This document shows, piece after piece, positions 25,989-35,471 of a DNA stretch of 64,000 nucleotides. The stretch spans positions 124,001 to 188,000 of the forward strand of contig JADJPO010000004.1 in NCBI GenBank assembly GCA_016713225.1. Direction: 5' to 3'. The translations under genes were made by a program, and so were the position numbers. The stretch's first letter is position 1; the number at the start of each line of letters is the position of its first letter. The notes under the pieces were generated by a model, which was not told the DNA's origin, did no database searches, and saw only the letters and a program-made list of their open reading frames with translations. The stretch is from Kineosporiaceae bacterium. Its GTDB lineage: Bacteria > Actinomycetota > Actinomycetes > Actinomycetales > Kineosporiaceae.

Positions 25989-28700
25989 ATGACGAAGTTC
26001 GTCTACGACTTCGCCGAGGGCAACAGAGACATGAAGGACCTGCTCGGCGGCAAGGGTGCGAACCTCGCCGAGATGAGCAACCTGGGGCTGCCGGTGCCGC
26101 CCGGTTTCACCATCAGCACCGAGGCGTGTACCTACTGGCTGCGCAACGGTGAGGAGCCGCCCGGCCTGGACGCCGAGATCACCGAGCACCTGCAACGTCT
26201 GGAGCAGTTCTTCGGCCGCTCCCTCGGCCAGAAGGACGACCCGCTGCTGCTCGCCGTCCGATCGGGCGCCAAGTTCTCGATGCCCGGCATGATGGAGACG
26301 GTGCTCAACGTCGGCCTCAACGACGAGAGCGTGCAGGGCCTGTCGACCCACTCCGCCGACCCCCGTTTCGCCTGGGACTCCTACCGCCGGTTGCTGCAGA
26401 TGTTCGGCAAGACCGTGCTGGGCATCGAGGGCGAGCACTTCGAGTCCAAGCTGGACGCCGCCAAGGCGGCCAAGGGCACCAAGAACGACCTCGGCCTGGA
26501 CGCCGACGACCTGCGCGAGCTGGTCGACGTGTACAAGGCCGTGATCCTCGAGCAGACCGGCAGGCCGTTCCCGCAGGAGCCGGTCGAGCAGCTGCGTGAG
26601 GCCGTGCGCGCCGTGTTCCGCTCGTGGAACACCGACCGTGCCCGCCTCTACCGCCGCCAGGAGAAGATCTCCGACGACCTGGGCACTGCGGTCAACGTGA
26701 TGACCATGGTGTTCGGCAACCTGGCCGAGAACTCCGGTACCGGCGTGGCGTTCACCCGCGACCCGGCGTCCGGCAAGCGCGGTTCCTACGGTGACTACCT
26801 GCCCAAGGCCCAGGGTGAGGACGTCGTCGCCGGGATCCGGAACACGTTGAGCCTGGACGACTTCGAGGACATCGACAAGGCCTCGCACGACGAGCTGATC
26901 CGCATCATGAACACGCTCGAGGCGCACTACAAGGACCTGTGCGACATCGAGTTCACCGTCGAGCGCGGCAAGCTCTGGATGCTGCAGACCCGCATCGGCA
27001 AGCGGACGGCGGCCGCGGCGTTCCGCATCGCCGTCCAGCTGGTCGACGAGGGCGTCATCGACATGGACACCGCGCTGACCCGGGTCAGCGGGGCACAGCT
27101 CGCCAAGCTGATGTTCCCCCAGTTCGACGCCAAGTCTCCCCGCGTGCTGATGGCCACCGGTATGGGCGCGAGCCCGGGTGCCGCGGTCGGCAAGGCGGTC
27201 TTCGACAGCGCCACGGCGGTGGAGTGGGCAGCCCGCGGCGAGGACGTCATCCTGGTGCGCCGCGAGACCAACCCCGACGACCTCGGTGGCATGGTCGCCG
27301 CGCGAGGCATCCTGACCAGCCGCGGCGGCAAGACCTCACACGCCGCCGTGGTGGCCCGCGGCATGGGCCGCACCTGTGTGACCGGCGTCGAGCAGCTCGA
27401 GGTCGACACCACCGTCGGCAAGGCGTCCACCGATGACGGCAAGACCTTCGCCCAGGGCGATGTCATCTCGATCGACGGCTCCACCGGCGAGGTCTTCATC
27501 GGTGAGGTCACCGTGACCCCCTCCCCCGTGGCCCAGGTGCTGCGCGGCGAGGACGTCCACGTCGACGACGACGAGCAGCGCGAGCTGCTGGACGCCGTCC
27601 GGCGCCTCATGGATCACGCCGACGCCCGCCGCCGGATGGGCGTGCGGGCCAACGCCGACACCCCCGAGGACGCCGCGCGTGCCCGAGGCTTCGGCGCCAA
27701 CGGCATCGGACTGTGCCGGACCGAGCACATGTTCCTCGGTGAACGTCGTCAGGTCGTCGAGCGGTTGATCCTGGCCCACACCCCCGAGGACCAGCAGGCC
27801 GCCCTGGACGAGTTGCTCCCGCTGCAGCGCGACGACTTCTACGGGATCTTCGAGGCGATGGACGGGCTACCGGTGGTCATCCGGCTGCTCGACCCGCCGC
27901 TGCACGAGTTCCTGCCCGACTTCACCGCGCTCTCGGTGAAGGTGGCCATCGCCGAAGAGAGTGGCAAGCCCGACCCCCAGGCGGCGGAACTGCTGCGCCA
28001 GGTGCAGCGGCTGCACGAGCAGAACCCGATGCTCGGCACCCGCGGGGTACGGCTCGGCCTGGTCGTGCCGCAGTTGTTCCAGCTGCAGGTGCGGGCCATC
28101 GCCGAGGCCGCCGCGCGGTTGCGGCGCGAGGGCAAGGACCCCAAGCCCGAGATCATGGTGCCGCTCATCGCCACGGTCGAGGAACTGGTCTACATCCGGG
28201 TCGCCTCGGAGAAGACCCTCGCCGAGGTGTCGGCCGAGACCGGTCAGGAGCTGCACTTCCCGATCGGCACGATGATCGAGCTGCCGCGCGCGGCGCTCAC
28301 CGCGGCTCGGATCGCCGAGGAGGCGGACTTCTTCTCCTTCGGTACCAACGACCTCACCCAGACGGTGTGGGGCTTCAGCCGGGACGACGTCGAGGCGGCG
28401 TTCTTCCCGCAGTACCTCGACGCCGGGATCTTCGCGGTCAACCCGTTCGAGTCCATCGACGTGGGTGGTGTCGGCCGGTTCGTGGCCGTCGCCGGCTGGG
28501 AGGCCCGCGAGGTCAAGCCCGACCTGACCCTGGGCGTCTGCGGTGAGCACGGCGGCGACCCGGACTCGATCCACTTCTTCAACTCGATCGAGATGAACTA
28601 CGTGTCCTGCTCGCCGTTCCGGGTGCCGGTGGCCCGGCTGGAGGCAGCGCGCGCGAGCATCCTGACCGAGAGCGGTGGCGCGTTCAGCGACAGCCGCTGA
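25989..28700 (+). CDS. ppdK: Pyruvate, phosphate dikinase
   Basis: 903-aa enzyme converting pyruvate, ATP and Pi to PEP, AMP and PPi (reversible), linking glycolysis and gluconeogenesis. N-terminal nucleotide-binding domain with GGKGANLAEMSNLGLPVPPG; central phosphohistidine domain with SRGGKTSHAAVVARGMG (His451); C-terminal TIM barrel with GIGLCRTEHMF and GVCGEHGGDP. Length is normal (870-900). ATG 25989 is preferred to GTG 25980: it begins MTKFVYDFAEGN, the family N-terminus, and AAGGGG lies 8 nt upstream. Monocistronic, ending in a perfect hairpin. Confidence 0.96.
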   Translation: MTKFVYDFAEGNRDMKDLLGGKGANLAEMSNLGLPVPPGFTISTEACTYWLRNGEEPPGLDAEITEHLQRLEQFFGRSLGQKDDPLLLAVRSGAKFSMPGMMETVLNVGLNDESVQGLSTHSADPRFAWDSYRRLLQMFGKTVLGIEGEHFESKLDAAKAAKGTKNDLGLDADDLRELVDVYKAVILEQTGRPFPQEPVEQLREAVRAVFRSWNTDRARLYRRQEKISDDLGTAVNVMTMVFGNLAENSGTGVAFTRDPASGKRGSYGDYLPKAQGEDVVAGIRNTLSLDDFEDIDKASHDELIRIMNTLEAHYKDLCDIEFTVERGKLWMLQTRIGKRTAAAAFRIAVQLVDEGVIDMDTALTRVSGAQLAKLMFPQFDAKSPRVLMATGMGASPGAAVGKAVFDSATAVEWAARGEDVILVRRETNPDDLGGMVAARGILTSRGGKTSHAAVVARGMGRTCVTGVEQLEVDTTVGKASTDDGKTFAQGDVISIDGSTGEVFIGEVTVTPSPVAQVLRGEDVHVDDDEQRELLDAVRRLMDHADARRRMGVRANADTPEDAARARGFGANGIGLCRTEHMFLGERRQVVERLILAHTPEDQQAALDELLPLQRDDFYGIFEAMDGLPVVIRLLDPPLHEFLPDFTALSVKVAIAEESGKPDPQAAELLRQVQRLHEQNPMLGTRGVRLGLVVPQLFQLQVRAIAEAAARLRREGKDPKPEIMVPLIATVEELVYIRVASEKTLAEVSAETGQELHFPIGTMIELPRAALTAARIAEEADFFSFGTNDLTQTVWGFSRDDVEAAFFPQYLDAGIFAVNPFESIDVGGVGRFVAVAGWEAREVKPDLTLGVCGEHGGDPDSIHFFNSIEMNYVSCSPFRVPVARLEAARASILTESGGAFSDSR

Positions 28701-28715
28701 GGTCGAACAGGTTCA

Positions 28716-28761
28716 CAGCAGTGTGGGGTCCGACTCGAAGGAGTCGGACCCCACACTGCTG
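28716..28761 (+). terminator. Perfect 21-bp hairpin after ppdK
   Basis: Arms 28716-28736 and 28741-28761 are fully complementary (21 bp) around a GAAG loop, 15 nt after the ppdK stop. There is no T-run, so it would act as a stem-type (I-shaped) terminator of the kind common in actinobacteria. The convergent EEP-family gene ends 37 nt away, so it may serve both genes. Confidence 0.85.
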
Positions 28762-28794
28762 ATCAACGAGGGCCGGTTGATCAACGAGGGCCGG
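28760..28794. repeat. Tandem 17-nt duplication behind the ppdK hairpin
   Basis: TGATCAACGAGGGCCGG at 28760-28776 and again at 28778-28794 (period 18), immediately following the hairpin and next to the end of the convergent gene. No function seen. Confidence 0.75.
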
Positions 28795-28797
28795 GTG

Positions 28798-29817
28798 TCA
28801 GACCTCCAGACCGACCACCAGGAAGCCGTGGTCCGAGGGCCACAGCCCGGACGCCGTCCGGTCCTCGGGTTGGTCGCCGGTCACGTGAGCGTGGCACACC
28901 CGCATCGAGCCATCGGTGAAGACGTAGTCGATGCGGTGATCGAACTCGGCCACCGGGTTGCGCAGGTCTGCGGCATGCCCGCTGGTGAAACCGAGGCAGT
29001 GCTCCTTCGGGTGCATCCGGGTCCAGGCGTCCAGCAATCCGACACTGCTGAGCACCTCATAGGCGTCGCCGCTCACCTCACGGGCCCCGACCGGCGTCGT
29101 CTCACGCACCGGGCGACAGCGGGGAGGACGGCAGTTCAGGTCACCCAGCACGATCGTCGGGGGTCGGGTGTCCGGCGGGTGCACCACCTCGGTGGCCAGT
29201 TCGTGCGCTTGAGCGATGCGCGTGGGGGCGTCGTACGACTCCAGATGGGTGTTGATCACGTGCAGCCGGACCCGGCCCACCTGGACGTCCGCCGCGCACC
29301 AGCCGCGGGTGACCTCCAGTGGGTGCCCCAACACTGCGGCGCGCAACGCGGCGCGGTACCGCCCCTGTTGCGGATTGCTCGCCTGGACGGCCGGATCGTC
29401 GCGCACCAGGATCGCCGTGCGGTCGTAGAGCTCGACGAACTGGCCGGTGGCCGAGGCCAGGGTCGCGGACATCGTGGCGCTCGAGAACCCGGCACCCTCG
29501 CTGACAACGCGGTAGGGAGTTCCCTGGGCCGCCAGCGCGTCGAGGAAGAACGTGAGCAGATCGTGGATTCGCGGATGCTCGGTGGTGCCGGCCTGCCATC
29601 GACCGGCCTCCTGCAATGCCACGACGTCCGGCAGGTAGCGCACCAGTTGAGTCGCGGCCGCGGTCATGCGTTCCGCCGGACGGGACGCCTCGACGGCTGA
29701 CCAGACCGTCGCTGTCCGACTGGCGAGCGCCTCGCTCTGACCGGCGGCGAACAGGGGGGCCAGGTCCGCACCGAGGTAGAGGTTCAGCGTCGCCACGGTG
29801 ATGCCTGTGGGGCGCAT
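28798..29817 (-). CDS. Endonuclease/exonuclease/phosphatase (EEP) family protein
   Basis: 339 aa of the EEP superfamily (Mg-dependent phosphodiesterases: nucleases, sphingomyelinases, phosphatases). Conserved set: TVATLNLYLGADL (Asn), VVALQEAGRW (Glu), HVINTHLESY (His), TIVLGDLNCRPP (Asp/Asn) and DHGFLVVGL (Asp-His). No signal peptide, so cytoplasmic. ATG 29817 (MRPTGITVATLN) fits the first strand and has AGGG upstream; the start at 29844 would add nine residues of no family resemblance. The exact substrate is unknown. Confidence 0.82.
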   Translation of the reverse strand: MRPTGITVATLNLYLGADLAPLFAAGQSEALASRTATVWSAVEASRPAERMTAAATQLVRYLPDVVALQEAGRWQAGTTEHPRIHDLLTFFLDALAAQGTPYRVVSEGAGFSSATMSATLASATGQFVELYDRTAILVRDDPAVQASNPQQGRYRAALRAAVLGHPLEVTRGWCAADVQVGRVRLHVINTHLESYDAPTRIAQAHELATEVVHPPDTRPPTIVLGDLNCRPPRCRPVRETTPVGAREVSGDAYEVLSSVGLLDAWTRMHPKEHCLGFTSGHAADLRNPVAEFDHRIDYVFTDGSMRVCHAHVTGDQPEDRTASGLWPSDHGFLVVGLEV

Positions 29818-30005
29818 GTCCCTCACCCTAGGGGCCGTGACCACGGCCCACCAGGCCCGTCGCGGTCACGCTCCGGAAACGGAGCGAATCGGGCGCGCGA
29901 CGGCCCGGACGGTGCCCGCGAAGCGGCTCCGCGCGCCCGTCGAGTGATCGTTCCGCAATGGATTTCATGTCCACGCCCGGTCGCTGATAGCCTCATCCCG
30001 CGTTC

Positions 30006-30081
<76 letters not shown>

Positions 30082-30085
30082 CCTG

Positions 30086-30120
30086 ACAACCTGCGGCAAT
30101 GCCGCAGGTTGTTTCCTTTT
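30086..30120 (+). terminator. Intrinsic terminator of tRNA-Lys
   Basis: ACAACCTGCGGC (30086-30097) and GCCGCAGGTTGT (30101-30112) form a perfect 12-bp stem with an AAT loop, followed by TTCCTTTT. A textbook rho-independent terminator, 5 nt after the tRNA 3' end. Confidence 0.95.
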
Positions 30121-30239
30121 GGCGCCCCCGATGGCCGGTCCACGCGCCGGACCCGACCGGCGAGCCGTCACCACGATGCGGTCGGCAGTTCCGCGTCCGA
30201 CCCGACCCAGCCACCATCAGGGTGTGATTCGATCCCGAC

Positions 30240-30665
30240 ATGATCAGTCTGCCGAGTTCGCCGTCCTCACTGTTGGTGCGCACGGACTTCACCTCCGACG
30301 AGGCCTGGGCCAGGACCCGAGCCGCCGCTGAGGCCGAGAGCCCCGAAGGCTTCAGCGCCGGCCTCGAGATCGTCGACGACCGAATCCTGGACGGCGCCCC
30401 GGCGGCGGCGTTGCGCGAGGCCGCCCTCGCCGCGGCCGATCCGGAGCAGTACGCCGTCGTGCTGTTCGTGGCGGACCAGCAGGCTCTCACCGGGGCCGAA
30501 CACCCCATCGTGGTGATCGATCTCGACCCGGACGGCCGAGCCCCGTTCCGCTGTGTCGCCCGTGAGCTGTGGTCTGTCGAGAACAACCTGAACCTGGCGA
30601 ACATGGACTGGGAGGACTTTGCCGGGGCGACCGACCCTGACGGCACGTTCCGCGGCTTCGCCTGA
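30240..30665 (+). CDS. Small conserved protein, DUF6924-like
   Basis: 141-aa soluble protein with no recognised catalytic motif. The C-terminal half, FRCVARELWSVENNLNLANM followed by DWEDFA, resembles a conserved actinobacterial domain I associate with DUF6924 (recall-based, not certain). ATG 30240 is the only plausible start. It stands alone between the tRNA-Lys terminator and the SOS-type promoter of the DUF222/HNH gene. Confidence 0.7.
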   Translation: MISLPSSPSSLLVRTDFTSDEAWARTRAAAEAESPEGFSAGLEIVDDRILDGAPAAALREAALAAADPEQYAVVLFVADQQALTGAEHPIVVIDLDPDGRAPFRCVARELWSVENNLNLANMDWEDFAGATDPDGTFRGFA

Positions 30666-30697
30666 GGATTCGCCCCGAATACGCCCGTTCACGTCTC

Positions 30698-30733
30698 TTG
30701 TCATCGTACATATGTTCGATTAGACTGTTTCCA
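30698..30733 (+). promoter_or_regulatory. SOS-type leaderless promoter of DUF222/HNH gene 1
   Basis: -35 TTGTCA (30698-30703), LexA-type box TCGTACATATGTTCGA (30704-30719, one mismatch to TCGAAC-N4-GTTCGA), -10 TAGACT (30721-30726), then 6 nt to the ATG at 30733. The box fills the 17-bp spacer and transcription would start at or near the A of the ATG. The same layout is found at 52267-52302 and 62510-62545. Confidence 0.85.
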
Positions 30734-32841
30734 TGTCCGTGATGCAGGCCTGCTTCGCCGAGTCGGGTGACCCCGACGAGGTCGCTGCGCTGCGCGCGGA
30801 GTGTGCCCTGTTGCGGGTGCGGGACGGGGAGCTGCGGACGGCGTGTGGTCGCCTGGAGCGGCGCGTGAACCGGTTGAGCGAGGAACAGGACTGGGCCACC
30901 CGCCGGATCGCGCGGCTCACCGACCGGTGCGCCCACCTGGCCGGGTTGGTGCCGGTGAGTGCCCTGACCACACTGCCTGCCGGGAACGCACCGGAAGACC
31001 GGACCGCATCGGACGAGGAGCGATCGCCGGCGATCGTTGGCGCAGCCGACAGCGGGCGCCGGCCGGACCGCGTGAGCGCACCGGGTGGGCCGAGCCCCGC
31101 GGACGCCGTGCCCGGACCGGACGGCGTGAGCATCGTCGGTGAGCCAGCCCCTGGTGGGTTGGTGGCGGCCCTGGCCGGTGTGGGTGGTGCCCGGTTGGCG
31201 GCAGCGGTACAGACCGCGGTCGGTGACCTCGCCGCCCTGTCGATGCCCGACCCCGCCGCGGGGGTGGAGTTGGGGTGCCTGGCCGATCTGCCCGACCGGG
31301 CCGTGGCTGACCTGGCCGCTGCGGGGTGCCGGGTGGCGACCTGGGCGAAACTCGCCGCGACCGTGGCCGCCGAAGAACTCGTCACCCGGTGGGAGAACGG
31401 CGCCGCCGACGAGCACGCCAGCCCCGTGAACGCCCAGCCGGTGTTCCCCGACCACGACCTGGGCTACCGCGCCGCCATCGCCGAAACCGCCACCACCTGC
31501 GTGATCGGCGAGACCACGGTGGCGGCGCGGGTGGACGCCCTGCGGGAACTGCCTGCCCGTCTGCCCGGCCTGTGGCACCTGCTGGCCACCGGGGAGGTCG
31601 ACATCGACACCGCCCGCATGGTCCACACCAAGACCCGCCACCTACCCGGCGAGGTCCTTTCGCGGCTGGAACCGCAGCTCCTGGTCAAGGTGAGCGCCCT
31701 GACCTGGGGTCAGCTCGCCGCGTGGCTGGACCGGGTGGTCGCCACAGCCGACCCCCGGGACCTGGCCGAGCAGATCGCCGACAACATCGAACGCCGCCGG
31801 GTCGCCTTCCGTACCGCCGGCCCGGGGACCGGGCGGATGACGTTGATCGCCTCGGTCGCCGACATCGAAGCCATCCAGATGACCCTGCTCGCCCACGCCT
31901 CCGCCGGGGATGACCCCGACCGGCCCCGACCGACCGCCGCGGTCCGCGCTGACATCATCACCGACCTCATCACCGGCACCCACACCGGCACCGGCACCGG
32001 CGCTGGCACCGGAAGCGCATCCACCGAACCTGCAACCCAGCCAGAGCCACAGACCGAGTCCCCTTCCGACGCAGCAGCAGACGATGACGCCCAAGCCGAG
32101 GCCGACGCGAACGCCGCATCGGCGGCAGACGCCGCCTCCCCGCCCGACGCCGACACCGAGGCAGAGGCCGAGGCCAACGACGTGCCCGACACCCACACCG
32201 GCACGTGCACCCCAACCGCCGCAGCCGGCCCACCCGGGCCAGGGTGCCCGCCGACGCCGTCTGGTAGCTGCCGACCACCCCAACCCTTCACACCCGACTC
32301 CCTCGCATCGCTACCCGGACCCCGCGTCCACATCACTGTGCCCCTGTCCGCCGTCCTCGGCGGCGACGGCATCGGCGAGACCAACGACTACGGACCACTC
32401 ACCGCATCCGCCATCCGCGAACTGCTCGCCGGACTCCACCGCATGGGCGTCACCGCGACCTGGCGCTGCCTGATCACCGACGACACCCCCGGCTCACCCA
32501 CCCACGGCACCGTGTTGGGTATCGGCAAGGCACCCCACGCCCTGGTCCGCACCGCCACCGGCCTACTCCGCGAACTCGTCCAAGCCCGCGAACAGTGCTG
32601 CACCTTCCCCGGCTGCCGACGCCGCGCCATCACCTGCGAAGTCGACCACCGCACCCCACACGCCGAGGGCGGCCCGACGTGCGAGTGCAACCTGCACCCC
32701 CTGTGCAAGCACCACCACCGGCTCCGCGACCGAGGCTTCACCCCGACCCTGATCGACCCCGGCACCGGACTACCCATCACCCAATGGGTCACCCCCACCG
32801 GACGAGTCATCCGGACCGAGAGCGAACACCCACCCTTCTGA
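30733..32841 (+). CDS. DUF222 / HNH endonuclease protein (13E12 type), copy 1
   Basis: 702 aa. Residues ~135-400 are the DUF222 (13E12 repeat) domain; residues ~425-515 are a low-complexity linker rich in Ala/Asp/Glu/Thr; the C-terminus is an HNH nuclease with zinc ligands: CTFPGCRRRAITCEVDHRTP (conserved His), then CECNLHPLCKHHHRLRDRGF. Such proteins belong to the REP13E12 group of M. tuberculosis, some copies of which are LexA-controlled. The promoter here has a LexA-type box. No Shine-Dalgarno is needed if leaderless. Function is unknown; a role in DNA damage response, mobility or self-defence is inference. The gene is complete. Confidence 0.88.
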   Translation: MSVMQACFAESGDPDEVAALRAECALLRVRDGELRTACGRLERRVNRLSEEQDWATRRIARLTDRCAHLAGLVPVSALTTLPAGNAPEDRTASDEERSPAIVGAADSGRRPDRVSAPGGPSPADAVPGPDGVSIVGEPAPGGLVAALAGVGGARLAAAVQTAVGDLAALSMPDPAAGVELGCLADLPDRAVADLAAAGCRVATWAKLAATVAAEELVTRWENGAADEHASPVNAQPVFPDHDLGYRAAIAETATTCVIGETTVAARVDALRELPARLPGLWHLLATGEVDIDTARMVHTKTRHLPGEVLSRLEPQLLVKVSALTWGQLAAWLDRVVATADPRDLAEQIADNIERRRVAFRTAGPGTGRMTLIASVADIEAIQMTLLAHASAGDDPDRPRPTAAVRADIITDLITGTHTGTGTGAGTGSASTEPATQPEPQTESPSDAAADDDAQAEADANAASAADAASPPDADTEAEAEANDVPDTHTGTCTPTAAAGPPGPGCPPTPSGSCRPPQPFTPDSLASLPGPRVHITVPLSAVLGGDGIGETNDYGPLTASAIRELLAGLHRMGVTATWRCLITDDTPGSPTHGTVLGIGKAPHALVRTATGLLRELVQAREQCCTFPGCRRRAITCEVDHRTPHAEGGPTCECNLHPLCKHHHRLRDRGFTPTLIDPGTGLPITQWVTPTGRVIRTESEHPPF

Positions 32842-32938
32842 GCATCTGGCGCCCGAGAGATCTCGACAGGCCCGTGCACAGCCTCGGTGACATGGTGGCA
32901 GTAAGTGATGTTGGAGCGAAGACGGGCGGCTTGCGTCG

Positions 32939-34015
32939 ATGAAGGTTGCAGTGCTGGGAGCGGGCGGCGGAGGGTTGGCTGTCGCCTACGAGTGGGCAGC
33001 CCGCGGACACCAGGTCTCGCTGTACGCCCAGGGTGCCCACGACCATCATCTGGCGCCCGTCCGCGAACGCGGCGGCATCCAGGCCGAAGGCCTGCTCGAG
33101 GGGTTCGTGCCGCTGCACGCGGTCACCACCGACATCGCCGAGGCGCTGGACGGCGTCGAGCTCGTCTTCGTCGTCGGTCCCGCCTATGCGACCGAGCCGT
33201 TCGGTGCCGACACCCGTGGTCACCTCCGACCCGGCATGACCGTCGTGGTCTGCCCCAGCTCGTGCGTCGGCAGTCTCGCCTTCAAACACGCCGCGGGCCT
33301 GGACCTCGACGACGAGAGCGTCCTGGTCGGCGAGACCAGCACACTGCCGTACGCCGCGCGGGCGTCGATGCACGCCAGTGTGCGGATCTTCCACCGCTTC
33401 GACACCGGGTTGTCGGCTGCCGCTGCTCCGCGCGCCGGTACCCCGCGGCTGGTCGAGGTCCTGCGGCAGGTGTACCCGCACACGGAGGAGGCCTCGGGGA
33501 TCTTCCAGACCACGCTGCAGAACGGCAACCCGGTCATCCACCCGGCGGTCACCCTGCTGAACGCAGCGCTGATCGAGCGCACGGGCGGCGACTTCATGTT
33601 CTACGAGGAAGGGGTCACCGAGGCGGTCGGGCGTTTCATGAAAGCCGTGGACGACGAGCGGCTGGCGATCGCACAGGCGGTCGGCGTGACGATCCTGACC
33701 GAGCCGGAGATCGGCGTCCGCCAGGGTTACATGACCGAGGCCAACTACACCACGGGCTACTCCACAGCACCGGGCTTCCGCGGCATCAAGGCCCAGGGTG
33801 AGCTGGACCACCGCTACCTGACCGAGGACGTGGGCTACTCGTTGGTCTTCTTCACCGACCTGGCACGGCACCTGTCGGTGCCGACCCCGACCATGGACGC
33901 CGTGATCCACATCGCCTCGGTCGTCACCGGTCAGGACTTCGCCACCGAGCGCGCGCGCACCATGCACACCATGGGTCTGGCGGGGATGACGCGCGAACAG
34001 CTCGCAGCATTCTGA
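32939..34015 (+). CDS. NAD(P)-dependent octopine/nopaline-dehydrogenase-family protein
   Basis: 358 aa. N-terminal Rossmann fold with VAVLGAGGGGLAVAYEWAARG; the C-terminal opine-dehydrogenase domain includes LQNGNPVIHPAVTLLNAALIE, with the conserved Asn and His of this family. It would reductively condense an amino acid with an alpha-keto acid, or oxidise such a product; substrate not predictable. No partner gene (synthase, exporter) lies next to it. ATG 32939 is the natural start. Converges with the next gene with no gap between the stop codons. Confidence 0.85.
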   Translation: MKVAVLGAGGGGLAVAYEWAARGHQVSLYAQGAHDHHLAPVRERGGIQAEGLLEGFVPLHAVTTDIAEALDGVELVFVVGPAYATEPFGADTRGHLRPGMTVVVCPSSCVGSLAFKHAAGLDLDDESVLVGETSTLPYAARASMHASVRIFHRFDTGLSAAAAPRAGTPRLVEVLRQVYPHTEEASGIFQTTLQNGNPVIHPAVTLLNAALIERTGGDFMFYEEGVTEAVGRFMKAVDDERLAIAQAVGVTILTEPEIGVRQGYMTEANYTTGYSTAPGFRGIKAQGELDHRYLTEDVGYSLVFFTDLARHLSVPTPTMDAVIHIASVVTGQDFATERARTMHTMGLAGMTREQLAAF

Positions 34016-34645
34016 TCACCCACCTGCGAGACGACGACCCTCGGCGAAGAACTCCGCCACCGCGGCGGCGTCCGGCAGCTGCTCGAGAGGCCGCGCCGCG
34101 CCGAACGGGGCGTTCCAGAAGTCGCCCTTCGGCGGCGTCCAGGGGCCGACATAGGCGTACGGCGAGGGGTGGTAGCCGTCTCCGGGCGACACGCCGTAGT
34201 TCACCTTGTCGACGGTGATGCCCACGTCGAAGTGCTCGGGCCACAGCACCGGGGACGCCTCTGGGGCCAGCAGCCGCAGAGCGGCATCGCCGCGCTGCCA
34301 CGCGTCCGCCAGGGAGGCCGCGGCAGCGGCATCGACGGCAACCTGATCGTCGGGGTCCGTACCGGTCACATCGGTGTACAGACCCGCGGGCAGGCCGACG
34401 GTGACACCCGCCGCCTCGGCGAGCCCCCGATAGGTACCGGTCAACGAGACGCTGCCACCCTCGAAGTTCAGGGCCGTGCCTTCGACGCGCAGTGGCAGGC
34501 GCAGGCCGCTGAAGCCCCCGGGCGAGACCAGCAGCCGGATCGTGCCGAACCGGCCGTGCTGCGGCCCAGCGATGACCAGCTCCGCCACCGCGTGCAGCGA
34601 ACGGCGGGTACTGACGAGGGTGTCGGCGTCGAACTCGGTGCCCAT
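34016..34645 (-). CDS. Conserved hypothetical protein
   Basis: 209 aa, soluble, no signal peptide or hydrophobic segment. Recognisable only by general features: a beta-rich N-terminal half (GRFGTIRLLVSPGGFSGLRL) and a C-terminal half with VLWPEHFDVGITVDKVNYG and a Pro/Trp/Tyr-rich stretch (HPSPYAYVGPWTPPKGDFWN). ATG 34645 has a strong AGGAGG 7 nt upstream. I do not recognise the family. The stop is immediately next to that of the convergent dehydrogenase gene. Confidence 0.75.
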   Translation of the reverse strand: MGTEFDADTLVSTRRSLHAVAELVIAGPQHGRFGTIRLLVSPGGFSGLRLPLRVEGTALNFEGGSVSLTGTYRGLAEAAGVTVGLPAGLYTDVTGTDPDDQVAVDAAAAASLADAWQRGDAALRLLAPEASPVLWPEHFDVGITVDKVNYGVSPGDGYHPSPYAYVGPWTPPKGDFWNAPFGAARPLEQLPDAAAVAEFFAEGRRLAGG

Positions 34646-34777
34646 GATGTGGCCTCCTGAATCGATGTAACGATCGGCGTCCATTCTTCGTTGTCCGCGA
34701 AGAAGACCGATGCGGGCACGGCCGGCGAGAGGTCATCTCGACGCGACGGAGCCGGGCGCCGGTCGTAATGTCCGGTT

Positions 34778-35344
34778 GTGATCGACATCAGGGGTCGGCG
34801 TGAGGCCCGACTGCACCGGATCAAGCGGCCTGCCGGGCTGTACACCTTCGAGGTGGAACTGCTGTGCGAGGACCACGACGGCACGTGGCTGTACGGCCGG
34901 ATTGGCTCTCGCTGGAACACCCTGCACGAGAGCGGTGAGATGCCGGTCGCGATCGCCATCCTGCTCGCCACGGATCGTCCCTGGGCTGTCTGGTGGATCG
35001 ACGACCCGGTCGACCGCCGGATCGAGATCGACGTGTGCCTGCCGCCGGAGCGGGTCGACAACGGCTGGGTCTATGTCGACCTCGACCTCGAGGTGACCCG
35101 GCACGAGCCGGACCAGCTGGTCGAGATCGAGGACTGGGACGAGCACGAGCGTGCCGTGGCCGCCGGCTGGATGAGCTTCGACGAAGCCCTGCTGGCCCGT
35201 GCCACGGCGGAGGCGATGACGGACACGCTGCGCCGGGACGAGGAGCCCTGGCTCGCCCGCGGCTGGCAGCTGCTGGCCGAAGCCGCCGAGCAGCACCGTG
35301 ACGCCGAGCAGGCCGCGAGCCCGCAGGTGATGGCCGGCGGCTGA
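34778..35344 (+). CDS. DUF402-family protein
   Basis: 188 aa with the beta-barrel core typical of DUF402 (FomD-like): WAVWWIDDPVDRRIEIDVCLPPE and VDNGWVYVDLDLEV, with acidic metal-binding positions DLDLEV. Members include FomD and Streptomyces CMP/GMP hydrolases; here activity is unknown. GTG 34778 is a strong candidate start (MIDIRGRREARLHR). The C-terminal ~50 residues are helical and acidic. It is divergent from the hypothetical gene. Confidence 0.82.
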   Translation: MIDIRGRREARLHRIKRPAGLYTFEVELLCEDHDGTWLYGRIGSRWNTLHESGEMPVAIAILLATDRPWAVWWIDDPVDRRIEIDVCLPPERVDNGWVYVDLDLEVTRHEPDQLVEIEDWDEHERAVAAGWMSFDEALLARATAEAMTDTLRRDEEPWLARGWQLLAEAAEQHRDAEQAASPQVMAGG

Positions 35345-35471
35345 TCGACCGGCCGGCTCGACTCACCTGACCTCCGGTTCGAGATCGGATTCGGGAACCG
35401 CCGCCCTCTGGGCCAAGATGTGGGTCGGCGGGCAGGTGCCGCCGCAGACCGCTCAACCGAAGGGTTCCGCC

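Noticed and set aside
28716..28761. Hairpin as a possible small RNA gene
   Set aside because: It fits a terminator better; no promoter is seen in front.
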